Positions 1-5,467 of a stretch of 6,220 bases of DNA are shown here, one piece after another. Both the position numbers and the translations under genes were made by a program. The stretch lies in assembly GCA_017455385.1 (NCBI GenBank), contig JAFTBD010000145.1:1-6220 (forward strand). The letters are read 5' to 3'. Each line of letters begins with the position of its first letter. Position 1 is the first letter of the stretch. The stretch comes from Clostridia bacterium. GTDB taxonomy: Bacteria > Bacillota > Clostridia > Christensenellales > CAG-1252. The notes beneath the pieces are model-generated. The model did no database searches, was not told the origin of the DNA, and worked only from the letters and a program-made list of their open reading frames with translations.

Positions 1-1163
1 AGAACGAACCCATTCGCGAGCTGACTGTCGGTGACTTCCGCCGCGAGATCGGTGACCTTGACCCCGTCCACGGAGACGGCGCCGCCTTGGATGAGTCTGC
101 GCGCCTCGCTCTTACTGGGCGCGAAGCCGACGGCGAAAAGAATGTCGATGACCTTCGTATTCTCACGTGCAATCTCGGCTTGGGGCATATTCTCCGCGTC
201 GCCCGAGAAAGCCGCCTTGACCTTCCTGACGACCTCATCTGCGACCTCTTCGCCGTGGACGATCTTCGTGATCTCGTAGGCGAGGCGCTCTTTCGCGGCA
301 TTGATACGCTCGTCCTGATGCGCGGTCATCTCCGCGATCTCGTCAAGCGGCATAAAAGTCAGGAGTTTCATGCATTTCGCGACTTCGCTGTCCTCGACGT
401 TTCTCCAATACTGGTAGAAATCATAGGGCGAGGTCTTCTCCGCGGAGAGCCACACGGCGCCGGACGCGGTCTTGCCCATCTTCTTCCCTTCACTGTTCGT
501 GAGAAGCGGGAAGGTCATGGCGAAAGCGTCCTTCCCCTCTTTACGACGAATGAGATCGGCGCCCGCGAGCATATTGCTCCATTGATCGTCGCCGCCGCAT
601 TCCAACACGCAGCCGTATTTCTGGAACAGGACGAGGAAGTCGTAGCTCTGCATGAGCATATAGTTGAACTCGAGGAACGTGAGACCTTTCTCCATACGGT
701 TCTTATAACATTCCGCGGTGAGCATACGATTGACGCTGAAGAGCGCGCCGATGTCACGCAGGAAGTCCACGTAATTGAGGTTCAGGAGCCAATCGCCGTT
801 ATTCACCATGATGGCGGCATTATCCCCTTCGAAGGAGAAGAAGCGGCTCATCTGTTTCTTAAAACATTCGCAGTTATGCTGTACGGTCTCAGCGGTGAGC
901 ATATTGCGCATATCGGTACGACCCGAGGGATCACCCACCATGCCCGTGCCGCCACCGATGAGGACGATGGGACGGTGCCCTGCTCTCTGCATATGGCTCA
1001 TCGCCATCATCGCGAGATAGTGCCCGACGTGCAAGCTGTCGGCGGTGGGATCGAACCCGATATAAAAGCTGACCTTTTCCGAACCGAGGAGCTTATACAG
1101 GTCCTCTTCGAAAACGGTCTGTTTGATGAATCCTCTCTCACGCAGGGTGTCCATTACGTTCAT
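1..1163 (-). CDS. tyrS: Tyrosyl-tRNA synthetase, C-terminal end missing at window edge
   Basis: Cytoplasmic class I aminoacyl-tRNA synthetase that activates tyrosine with ATP and loads it onto tRNA-Tyr. The 387 visible residues carry the expected order of motifs: Y34/D38 of the tyrosine pocket, HVGH (45-48, the HIGH motif), GGGTGMVGDPSG (70-81), the tyrosine-binding Y168/Q172/D175 helix, GDDQW (191-195) and KMGKT (228-232, the KMSKS loop). An S4-type RNA-binding domain begins near 333, with SKSEARRLIQGGAVSVDG at 350-367. Bacterial TyrS is usually about 400-425 residues, so some 15-40 residues lie beyond the left edge; no frameshift is seen. The ATG at 1163 is chosen over the in-frame ATG at 1154 because AGGAGT (1172-1177) lies 8 bases upstream of it. 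The family assignment is secure. The KMGKT form of the signature loop is a normal variant in this family. Confidence 0.97.
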   Translation of the reverse strand, partial: MNVMDTLRERGFIKQTVFEEDLYKLLGSEKVSFYIGFDPTADSLHVGHYLAMMAMSHMQRAGHRPIVLIGGGTGMVGDPSGRTDMRNMLTAETVQHNCECFKKQMSRFFSFEGDNAAIMVNNGDWLLNLNYVDFLRDIGALFSVNRMLTAECYKNRMEKGLTFLEFNYMLMQSYDFLVLFQKYGCVLECGGDDQWSNMLAGADLIRRKEGKDAFAMTFPLLTNSEGKKMGKTASGAVWLSAEKTSPYDFYQYWRNVEDSEVAKCMKLLTFMPLDEIAEMTAHQDERINAAKERLAYEITKIVHGEEVADEVVRKVKAAFSGDAENMPQAEIARENTKVIDILFAVGFAPSKSEARRLIQGGAVSVDGVKVTDLAAEVTDSQLANGFV

Positions 1164-1193
1164 AGTGTGGTACTCCTAAATATTGATAAATAT

Positions 1194-1222
1194 ATGATAA
1201 CATTGCTCGCGCGCGAAAGCAA
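1194..1222 (-). promoter_or_regulatory. Sigma-A-type promoter of tyrS with a dyad across the -35 and spacer
   Basis: On the minus strand, TTGCTT (1217-1222) and TATCAT (1194-1199) are separated by exactly 17 bases. The expected transcript start is near 1187, giving a leader of about 24 bases that contains the AGGAGT ribosome binding site. The spacer holds the perfect 10-base palindrome TCGCGCGCGA (1207-1216), flanked by TTGC and GCAA arms, so the dyad covers the -35 box and spacer (1203-1222). This could be a repressor site or chance. The 111-base gap to the upstream gene is too short for a normal T-box leader plus promoter. Confidence 0.7.
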
Positions 1223-1274
1223 GCAACGGACGTAGATTTATACGGAATGTAAGTGCAGGTATCGAAAACAGGCG

Positions 1275-2036
1275 TCAGCCCTGCTCTCCCTCGTCGGGAT
1301 CCTCAGCCTCGGGAGAAACATTTTTCGCATCACCGAAAAGAGCTTTGGACGCAACGGCGAGATACTTCTGGAAGAAATAGCCGACTGTCATCAAGGCGGC
1401 GAGCGCGATGAAATAGACGAAGATCGAGAGAACGGCGCTCTTCAGGAAGATGATATTATAGAGGTTATGGTTCCCGTAAACGGAGAGACCGAAGAAAGAC
1501 GTTTTGAAGATGGCATTCAGGATGAGCATCAAGACCGAGACGCCGAGAAGGATGCCGCCCGAGATCAGACTGCGCTTGACGTCGAGATCCACCTGCTCGC
1601 TGCGAACGAGATAAATGCCATACACCGCGAAGACCACGTGACAGAGGATATCGAGCACGTAGGAAGCATACGCTTTCGTGCCCGCAACGACCAAAGCAAC
1701 GCCACGCATGATGCCGTAAACGAGCATCGCGGGCGAAAGAAGCGCCACGATGGTCAGGGCGAATTTGCGCGCTTTTTTCGGAAGAAGGAAATAGAACGGG
1801 AGCGTGAAGAACATAAAGGGACCGACGTTCCCAAGGGGCAATAAGGTCAGATAACTCCAATCTTTAAACCCGACATCGACGAGAAGAAGCACGATCTCAA
1901 TGAAATACAGAATGAAGATAAGCGAGGGAAAATCAATATCACTGATCTTGCGATATTTGACCAAATATTTCATACATAGGAGTCCCGTCGTGTATAATGC
2001 GATCGAGACCAAGACCGCTGCGATATAATAGACCAT
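1275..2036 (-). CDS. Multi-spanning integral membrane protein of unknown function
   Basis: A 253-residue protein with about seven hydrophobic segments, roughly at 4-24, 38-57, 62-86, 92-118, 126-146, 156-178 and 197-222. A short acidic cytoplasmic-looking tail follows (SPEAEDPDEGEQG, 241-253). There is no cleavable signal peptide; the first segment acts as an anchor. A conserved-looking LPLGNVGPF stretch starts segment 3, and PKKARK follows it as a positive loop. The topology and the LPL motif recall the YwaF/TMEM164-like family, but I cannot confirm this and give no function. The reading frame is open upstream to a TTG at 2084. I prefer the ATG at 2036 because the promoter would place the transcript start near 2089, because the upstream codons form a perfect inverted repeat, and because GGAGGG lies ahead of the ATG. 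It has its own promoter. No convincing terminator follows, so some readthrough into tyrS is possible. Confidence 0.85.
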   Translation of the reverse strand: MVYYIAAVLVSIALYTTGLLCMKYLVKYRKISDIDFPSLIFILYFIEIVLLLVDVGFKDWSYLTLLPLGNVGPFMFFTLPFYFLLPKKARKFALTIVALLSPAMLVYGIMRGVALVVAGTKAYASYVLDILCHVVFAVYGIYLVRSEQVDLDVKRSLISGGILLGVSVLMLILNAIFKTSFFGLSVYGNHNLYNIIFLKSAVLSIFVYFIALAALMTVGYFFQKYLAVASKALFGDAKNVSPEAEDPDEGEQG

Positions 2037-2059
2037 AGTCGGCTTTCGCCCTTCCCTCC
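2034..2059 (-). promoter_or_regulatory. Ribosome binding site separated from ATG by a GAAA-tetraloop hairpin
   Basis: GGAGGG (2054-2059) is the only good Shine-Dalgarno sequence for the membrane protein, but it sits 17 bases from the ATG at 2034-2036, which is too far for normal use. The intervening RNA contains GGC-GAAA-GCC (2041-2050), a short stem closed by C-G around a GNRA tetraloop, a stable class of loop. Folding it out leaves 3 plus 4 unpaired bases, an effective spacing of about 7. It also settles the start choice: no other in-frame start codon lies between the TTG at 2084 and this ATG. The pairing is seen in the sequence; its role is inferred. Confidence 0.5.
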
Positions 2060-2061
2060 GC

Positions 2062-2082
2062 GTTTCGTCAAATTTACGAAAC
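2062..2082 (-). promoter_or_regulatory. Perfect 7-bp inverted repeat in the 5' leader of the membrane-protein gene
   Basis: Minus-strand GTTTCGT and ACGAAAC are exact inverted repeats separated by 7 bases. The element begins about 7 bases after the predicted transcript start (about 2089) and ends 2 bases before the GGAGGG sequence. It could act as a repressor operator just downstream of the promoter, or as an mRNA 5' hairpin that affects stability or ribosome access. No U-tract follows, so it is not a terminator. Confidence 0.5.
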
Positions 2083-2095
2083 AATTATTTATTAT

Positions 2096-2124
2096 ATCAT
2101 ACAATATTATCCGTTACGCGTCAA
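2096..2124 (-). promoter_or_regulatory. Sigma-A-type promoter of the membrane-protein gene
   Basis: Minus-strand TTGACG (2119-2124) and TATGAT (2096-2101) are separated by 17 bases. A second TATAAT overlaps downstream at 2091-2096 but would need a 22-base spacer. The predicted start near 2089 gives a leader of about 53 bases to the ATG at 2036, and it would leave only about 5 bases before the alternative TTG at 2084. Confidence 0.72.
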
Positions 2125-2154
2125 TACCGTTTGGCGCATTTTTTTGTGTAAAAC

Positions 2155-2179
2155 AAACAAAAAACGCCCCATGGGGGCG
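2155..2179 (-). terminator. Rho-independent terminator of the PHP gene
   Basis: On the minus strand CGCCCC (2174-2179) and GGGGCG (2165-2170) form a 6-bp GC stem around the 3-base loop CAT. They are followed by six T and further T-rich sequence (TTTTTTGTTTGTTTT). An A-tract precedes the stem. It lies about 30 bases after the TGA of the PHP gene and before the promoter of the membrane-protein gene, so it separates the two units. Confidence 0.85.
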
Positions 2180-2208
2180 CTTTAAGACAGAAAACCGGCG
2201 TAAATGGG

Positions 2209-3195
2209 TCAATCGCGGAAGTCCGACTCGAAATAGGCGTTTGTGTTCGCGCGACCGCCTTTATCATCCATGACCGTGATGCGGAAATACTCACAGTCTT
2301 TGTCGAGATCGAATTCAACGTGCGTGAGTCCCTCGCCGAAGACGTTCTTAAAACGCCTGTTTTTCGAAGTGAGGACGACATTCATCGCAGGGTCGCATTC
2401 CAGAATGACACGGTCGCCGTCAATGGCGAGAGAACGGATGCGAGGACCGGAGGAACAATAGAAGTTGCCCTTTTCGAGCGAAGCGAAAACGTTGTCGTAC
2501 GTGAGAGTGTCGACGAGGATATAGGTGACGCCGCCGTAGGAGCCGAAGTCCCTCCCGCCGTCATTATGGTTATCATCCCCCATCGTGCAGAAAAGGCGCT
2601 TGCCGTGATTCAGCATATCCTCATAGATGATGGGGCAATACTCGGTGCCCGTCTCGAGCTCGGTGCAATAATTCAGGATCTCCAAGCCCCACAGCCCGTC
2701 GAGCATCATATAGTCCTCGCGGGTATTTAATGACCAATTCGGGTGATTGAGCTGAACGAGGAAGCCCGCTTCCCTCGCGCGACGAATGACCTCGTTCACA
2801 CACTCTTTCGTGAAGACACGATCGTAGCCGTCACAGCGGAATTCGTCCTTAAAACGAGCAAAATACCTGCCCGCATTCCGCTCCGAACTGCCGACGTGGA
2901 AGGTATTGTGGGGATCGTGCGAAAAGAGGTTGAAATGAAAGCACTTCTCATCCCGCCAATAGGGCGCGGGATCGTTGACGGAATACTCCACCGCGGTGAG
3001 CGCGACGAAATTCTCATCCGTCAGATAGGAATTATCATGCAATATCTCGTGATCGGAATAGGCAACGATGTCGTAGCCATGCGCCATATAGCGCTCTTTG
3101 ACCTCTTGCGGAGTAAGCGTGCCGTCAGAAAGACAGGTGTGACAATGCAGGTTGGCTTTGCCCTGTTTCAGGCGCGGATCGATCAAGTATTTCAT
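2209..3195 (-). CDS. PHP-domain metal-dependent hydrolase (CehA/McbA-like)
   Basis: A 328-residue soluble protein with the polymerase-and-histidinol-phosphatase (PHP) fold. Visible metal-site candidates, in order: HCHTCLSDG (17-25; H17, H19, D24), YSDHE (46-50; H49), E70, H87, NHPNW (150-154; H151) and GDDNHN (206-211; D207 or D208, H210). This order is typical of a trinuclear metal centre for phosphoester hydrolysis. Residues from about 245 to the end, starting FYCSSGPRI, form the small beta-rich tail commonly seen after PHP domains of CehA/McbA-like proteins. The substrate cannot be read from the sequence. It is shorter than PolX or DnaE and has no polymerase part; it could act on a phosphorylated sugar, nucleotide or another phosphoester. 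The ATG at 3195 is preceded by GAGGTG with a 5-base gap. It is monocistronic, with its own promoter and terminator, and divergent from the tRNA gene. Confidence 0.9.
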   Translation of the reverse strand: MKYLIDPRLKQGKANLHCHTCLSDGTLTPQEVKERYMAHGYDIVAYSDHEILHDNSYLTDENFVALTAVEYSVNDPAPYWRDEKCFHFNLFSHDPHNTFHVGSSERNAGRYFARFKDEFRCDGYDRVFTKECVNEVIRRAREAGFLVQLNHPNWSLNTREDYMMLDGLWGLEILNYCTELETGTEYCPIIYEDMLNHGKRLFCTMGDDNHNDGGRDFGSYGGVTYILVDTLTYDNVFASLEKGNFYCSSGPRIRSLAIDGDRVILECDPAMNVVLTSKNRRFKNVFGEGLTHVEFDLDKDCEYFRITVMDDKGGRANTNAYFESDFRD

Positions 3196-3225
3196 AGTGG
3201 CACCTCGATGGATTTATCAAATATA

Positions 3226-3254
3226 ATCATACACGAAACGGCGACGTTTATCAA
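3226..3254 (-). promoter_or_regulatory. Sigma-A-type promoter of the PHP gene
   Basis: Minus-strand TTGATA (3249-3254) and TATGAT (3226-3231) with a 17-base spacer. The expected start is near 3219, giving a leader of about 24 bases that contains GAGGTG (3201-3206). The spacer and the edge of the -35 box contain the inverted repeat AAACG-TCGC-CGTTT (3236-3249), which may be an operator. Confidence 0.75.
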
Positions 3255-3323
3255 TAAAAAAGTGAAAATACGCCCGCGCGCCGCATAATGACAGAGAAAA
3301 ATCCGAAATCGGCAAAAAAACAC

Positions 3324-3352
3324 TTGCAAAACCTTTTTCGTTTTGATATAGT
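3324..3352 (+). promoter_or_regulatory. Promoter of the tRNA-Glu gene
   Basis: Plus-strand TTGCAA (3324-3329) and TATAGT (3347-3352) with a 17-base spacer. The transcript would start near 3359, about 15 bases before the mature tRNA 5' end, which fits RNase P processing of a short leader. It is divergent from the PHP promoter about 70 bases away. The gap 3196-3373 otherwise holds no gene. Confidence 0.75.
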
Positions 3353-3373
3353 AAATAATGTTCTATTGAATAT

Positions 3374-3449
3374 GCCTCGTTAGTCTAGTGGTCTAGGACG
3401 CTGGCCTCTCACGCCGGTATCAAGGGTTCGAACCCCTTACGGGGTACCA
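3374..3449 (+). tRNA. tRNA-Glu, anticodon CTC
   Basis: A 76-base cloverleaf with an encoded CCA end. The acceptor stem is 3374-3380 with 3439-3445. The D stem is GTCT (3383-3386) with GGAC (3396-3399). The anticodon stem is CTGGC (3401-3405) with GCCGG (3413-3417), enclosing CTCTCAC with anticodon CTC at 3408-3410. A 4-base variable region follows. The T arm is AAGGG/CCCTT around TTCGAAC (3422-3438). It reads GAG glutamate codons. The terminal pair is G1-U72 and pair 4 is U-G, weaker than usual, but all other conserved positions are present. It is a single-gene unit with its own promoter and terminator, and the only plus-strand gene in the window. Confidence 0.95.
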
Positions 3450-3482
3450 AAAAGGTCGACATCGTGTCGACCTTCTTTTTTT
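3449..3482. terminator. Bidirectional terminator between tRNA-Glu and the Sel1 gene
   Basis: AAGGTCGACA (3452-3461) and TGTCGACCTT (3465-3474) form a perfect 10-bp stem around a 3-base loop. On the plus strand it is followed by CTTTTTTT (3475-3482), terminating the tRNA transcript directly after its CCA end. On the minus strand the GGTCGACA/TGTCGACC stem is followed by TTTTT (3453-3449), and it lies about 26 bases beyond the stop of the Sel1-repeat gene. It can therefore serve both converging units, though it is stronger on the plus strand. Confidence 0.88.
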
Positions 3483-3500
3483 ACCTTCCAATGAGTTGAA

Positions 3501-4358
3501 CTATTTATTCCCGTCGAGAGCGTTTTTACGGGCACGGACTTCCTCGAGATCGTCGCGAGCATCCGAGGCGCCGTGCAGTCCGATCTCTTCCGCCATCTTG
3601 ACATAGCGCTCCGCTTCCTCGAAATTCTGCTCCGCTCCTTCCCCATAGGTATAAACGTGAGCGAGGACGATGAGCGCCTCCGGCATCTCGCACTCGTTGA
3701 GGGCGATTTTCAACCATTCGACCGCGGCGGGATAATCCTCTTTGACGCGGAGAACGAGGACTGTGAGATACGCGGCGAAAAAGAGGCATTTGGAGAGGCT
3801 CCTGCCCACGCCGTCACGCACGCTCTCATAGTCTTTGCCGCTCTGTGCGTCCTCCATCGAGGTGCAATAGTTGTAATTGCGATGCGAGGCAGCCGCCTTG
3901 CGGAAATAAGAAAGGGCGCGTTCGGAATCTTTATCGTTGGCGGCGTGTCCCCCGAGAATAAAACAAGCGACGGGATTCCCCTTCTCTGCCGCCTGCTCCA
4001 AGAGTTCATCCGACTTCTCTTTGGACGGAGCGACTCCCTCACCGATGGCGTACATCTTGGCAAGATATACGATGGCATCGGAATACCCTTTGTCTGCCGC
4101 ACGAGTATAGTATTCGAATGCGAGATCGTGATCCACGCCGACGCCCATGCCGAAATGGTACGAGAGCGCGAGATTATAGAGGGCGCGCGGGTGTCCGCTC
4201 TTCGCCGCCTCGAGATAGAGGAGGAACATATCGTGCTTGACCTCGGTCTCGTCCACGGCAATGCCCTTCTCCGCCTTCTTGGCGAAGCTCAAGAAGCGCA
4301 TCCCCGCCCGATTGCAGAGATCTACGGCTTGTTCCATCGTCACAACGTTATTATCCAT
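3501..4358 (-). CDS. Sel1-repeat (TPR-like) protein
   Basis: A 285-residue, mostly alpha-helical soluble protein with no signal peptide. Sel1-like repeats are clear at about 56-91 (ALYNLALSYHFGMGV, then AFEYYTRAADKG) and 92-127 (AIVYLAKMYAIGEGV, then LLEQAAEKG). A degenerate one spans 128-158 (ALSYFRKAA), and a further one covers about 225-260 (ALIVLAHVYTYGEGA, then AERYVKMAEEIG). The stretch 160-205 breaks the pattern and may contain a worn repeat. Such repeats bind other proteins and act as scaffolds or adaptors; the partner is unknown and no catalytic domain is present. The ATG at 4358 is chosen; AGGATAGGGAT directly precedes it, but that sequence overlaps the best -10 box, so it may not be in the mRNA. 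An in-frame ATG at 4337 (residue 8) is the alternative. The gene ends with TAA shortly before the bidirectional hairpin and stands alone. Confidence 0.88.
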   Translation of the reverse strand: MDNNVVTMEQAVDLCNRAGMRFLSFAKKAEKGIAVDETEVKHDMFLLYLEAAKSGHPRALYNLALSYHFGMGVGVDHDLAFEYYTRAADKGYSDAIVYLAKMYAIGEGVAPSKEKSDELLEQAAEKGNPVACFILGGHAANDKDSERALSYFRKAAASHRNYNYCTSMEDAQSGKDYESVRDGVGRSLSKCLFFAAYLTVLVLRVKEDYPAAVEWLKIALNECEMPEALIVLAHVYTYGEGAEQNFEEAERYVKMAEEIGLHGASDARDDLEEVRARKNALDGNK

Positions 4359-4364
4359 ATCCCT

Positions 4365-4393
4365 ATCCTACCATTTCACCATCCGAATGTCAA
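4365..4393 (-). promoter_or_regulatory. Promoter of the Sel1-repeat gene, almost touching the ATG
   Basis: Minus-strand TTGACA (4388-4393, a perfect consensus -35) and TAGGAT (4365-4370) with a 17-base spacer. Only 6 bases separate the -10 box from the ATG at 4358, so the expected transcript start falls on or within one base of the A of ATG. The mRNA would then be leaderless, and the apparent AGGA Shine-Dalgarno would be part of the -10 box. Confidence 0.62.
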
Positions 4394-4405
4394 TCCCGCC
4401 CGCAT

Positions 4406-4436
4406 AAAAAGAGGCGCGATGCTTCCGCACCGCGCC
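4406..4436 (-). terminator. Rho-independent terminator of the NifU-like/GGGtGRT operon
   Basis: Minus-strand GGCGCGGTGC (4427-4436) pairs with GCATCGCGCC (4413-4422), a 10-bp stem with one G-U pair and the tetraloop GGAA. It is followed by TCTTTTT (down to 4406). It begins 15 bases after the TAA of the GGGtGRT gene and ends just before the Sel1 promoter, so it isolates that promoter from upstream transcription. Confidence 0.9.
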
Positions 4437-4451
4437 CAACCTTTTAAGTGA

Positions 4452-5453
4452 TTACTTTTGCGCCTCTTCGACCGCCACAGCCAGAGCAACGGACGCGCCG
4501 ACCATCGGGTTATTACCCATGCCGATAAGACCCATCATCTCCACGTGTGCGGGGACGGAGGAGGAGCCTGCGAACTGAGCGTCGCTGTGCATTCTGCCCA
4601 TCGTATCGGTCATGCCGTAGCTGGCGGGGCCTGCCGCCATGTTATCCGGGTGAAGCGTTCTGCCCGTGCCACCGCCGGAAGCAACGGAGAAATACTTCTT
4701 GCCGTTATCGACGCACCACTTCTTGTAGGTGCCAGCGACGGGATGTTGGAAACGAGTGGGGTTCGTGCTGTTACCGGTGATACTGACATCCACGCCCTCG
4801 TGCCTCATGATAGCGACGCCTTCGCTGACGTCATCCGCGCCGTAGCAACGGACCTTGCTACGCTCGCCGTCGCTATAAGCGGTCTCCTTGACGATCTTTA
4901 ATTCGCCGGTGTAATAGTCGTACTTGGTCTGCACGTAAGTGAAACCATTGATACGGCTGATGATGAACGCGGCGTCCTTGCCGAGACCGTTCAGGATGAC
5001 GCGAAGCGGGTTCTTACGGACCTTATTCGCGGTCTTGGCGATGCCGATAGCGCCTTCCGCCGCGGCGAAAGACTCGTGACCCGCGAGGAACGCGAAGCAC
5101 GCGGTCTCCTCACGGAGAAGCATCGCGGCGAGATTGCCGTGGCCGAGACCGACCTGACGCTGATCCGCAACGGAACCGGGGATGCAGAACGACTGCAGAC
5201 CGATACCGATGTCTTCGGCGGCGTCTGCGGCTTTCTTGGTGCCCTTCTTGAGAGCGATGGCGGCGCCGACGGTATACGCCCAAACGGCGTTCTCGAAAGC
5301 GATGGGCTGGACGCCCTTCACGATCGATTCTACGTCGATGCCCGCTTTCAGGCAGATGTCACGCGCTTCTTCGAGGGAAGCGATGCCGTACTGAGCGAGG
5401 GTAGCATTGATCTTCTTGATCCTTCTTTCATATCCTTCAAAAGTGATAGCCAT
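4452..5453 (-). CDS. GGGtGRT-family protein
   Basis: A 333-residue protein with the family's name-giving signature SGGGTGRTLHPDNMAAG (259-275). I recognise it as a member of the GGGtGRT family, whose biochemical role is not established to my knowledge. Other glycine-rich, conserved-looking stretches are GLQSFCIPGSVADQRQVGLG (85-104), FLAGHESFAAAEGAIG (122-137) and GLIGMGNNPMVGAS (308-321). Cysteines are at 34, 90, 119, 203 and 247. No membrane segment or signal peptide is seen, so it is probably cytoplasmic. The reading frame is open to 5531, but the start is set at the ATG at 5453, where GGAGG lies 8 bases upstream; the upstream extension would overlap the NifU-like gene. It lies 14 bases after the stop of that gene, so the two are co-transcribed and probably translated together. 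A role in iron-sulfur or sulfur chemistry is inferred only from this partner. Confidence 0.9.
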   Translation of the reverse strand: MAITFEGYERRIKKINATLAQYGIASLEEARDICLKAGIDVESIVKGVQPIAFENAVWAYTVGAAIALKKGTKKAADAAEDIGIGLQSFCIPGSVADQRQVGLGHGNLAAMLLREETACFAFLAGHESFAAAEGAIGIAKTANKVRKNPLRVILNGLGKDAAFIISRINGFTYVQTKYDYYTGELKIVKETAYSDGERSKVRCYGADDVSEGVAIMRHEGVDVSITGNSTNPTRFQHPVAGTYKKWCVDNGKKYFSVASGGGTGRTLHPDNMAAGPASYGMTDTMGRMHSDAQFAGSSSVPAHVEMMGLIGMGNNPMVGASVALAVAVEEAQK

Positions 5454-5467
5454 TGTTCTGCCCTCCT

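Noticed and set aside
87..1235. Long plus-strand open frame (382 codons) opposite tyrS
   Set aside because: It lies antisense to a clearly recognised TyrS with all motifs and has no sensible protein features; it is open because of codon choice on the real strand.
1263..1283. Possible terminator hairpin over the stop codon of the membrane-protein gene
   Set aside because: CAGGGC-TGAC-GCCTG has a bulge and is followed by only four T, too weak to claim; partial readthrough into tyrS remains possible.
2037..2084. TTG start giving 16 more residues to the membrane protein
   Set aside because: The predicted transcript start is only about 5 bases upstream, no Shine-Dalgarno precedes it, and the stretch holds leader-type structure.
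3255..3323. GC-rich and A-rich stretch between the divergent PHP and tRNA promoters
   Set aside because: I looked for a small RNA, small ORF or extra operator and found nothing convincing.
3573..4451. Long plus-strand open frame (292 codons) opposite the Sel1-repeat gene
   Set aside because: The minus strand encodes clear Sel1 repeats; the antisense frame has no recognisable domain and runs through the terminator of the neighbouring operon.
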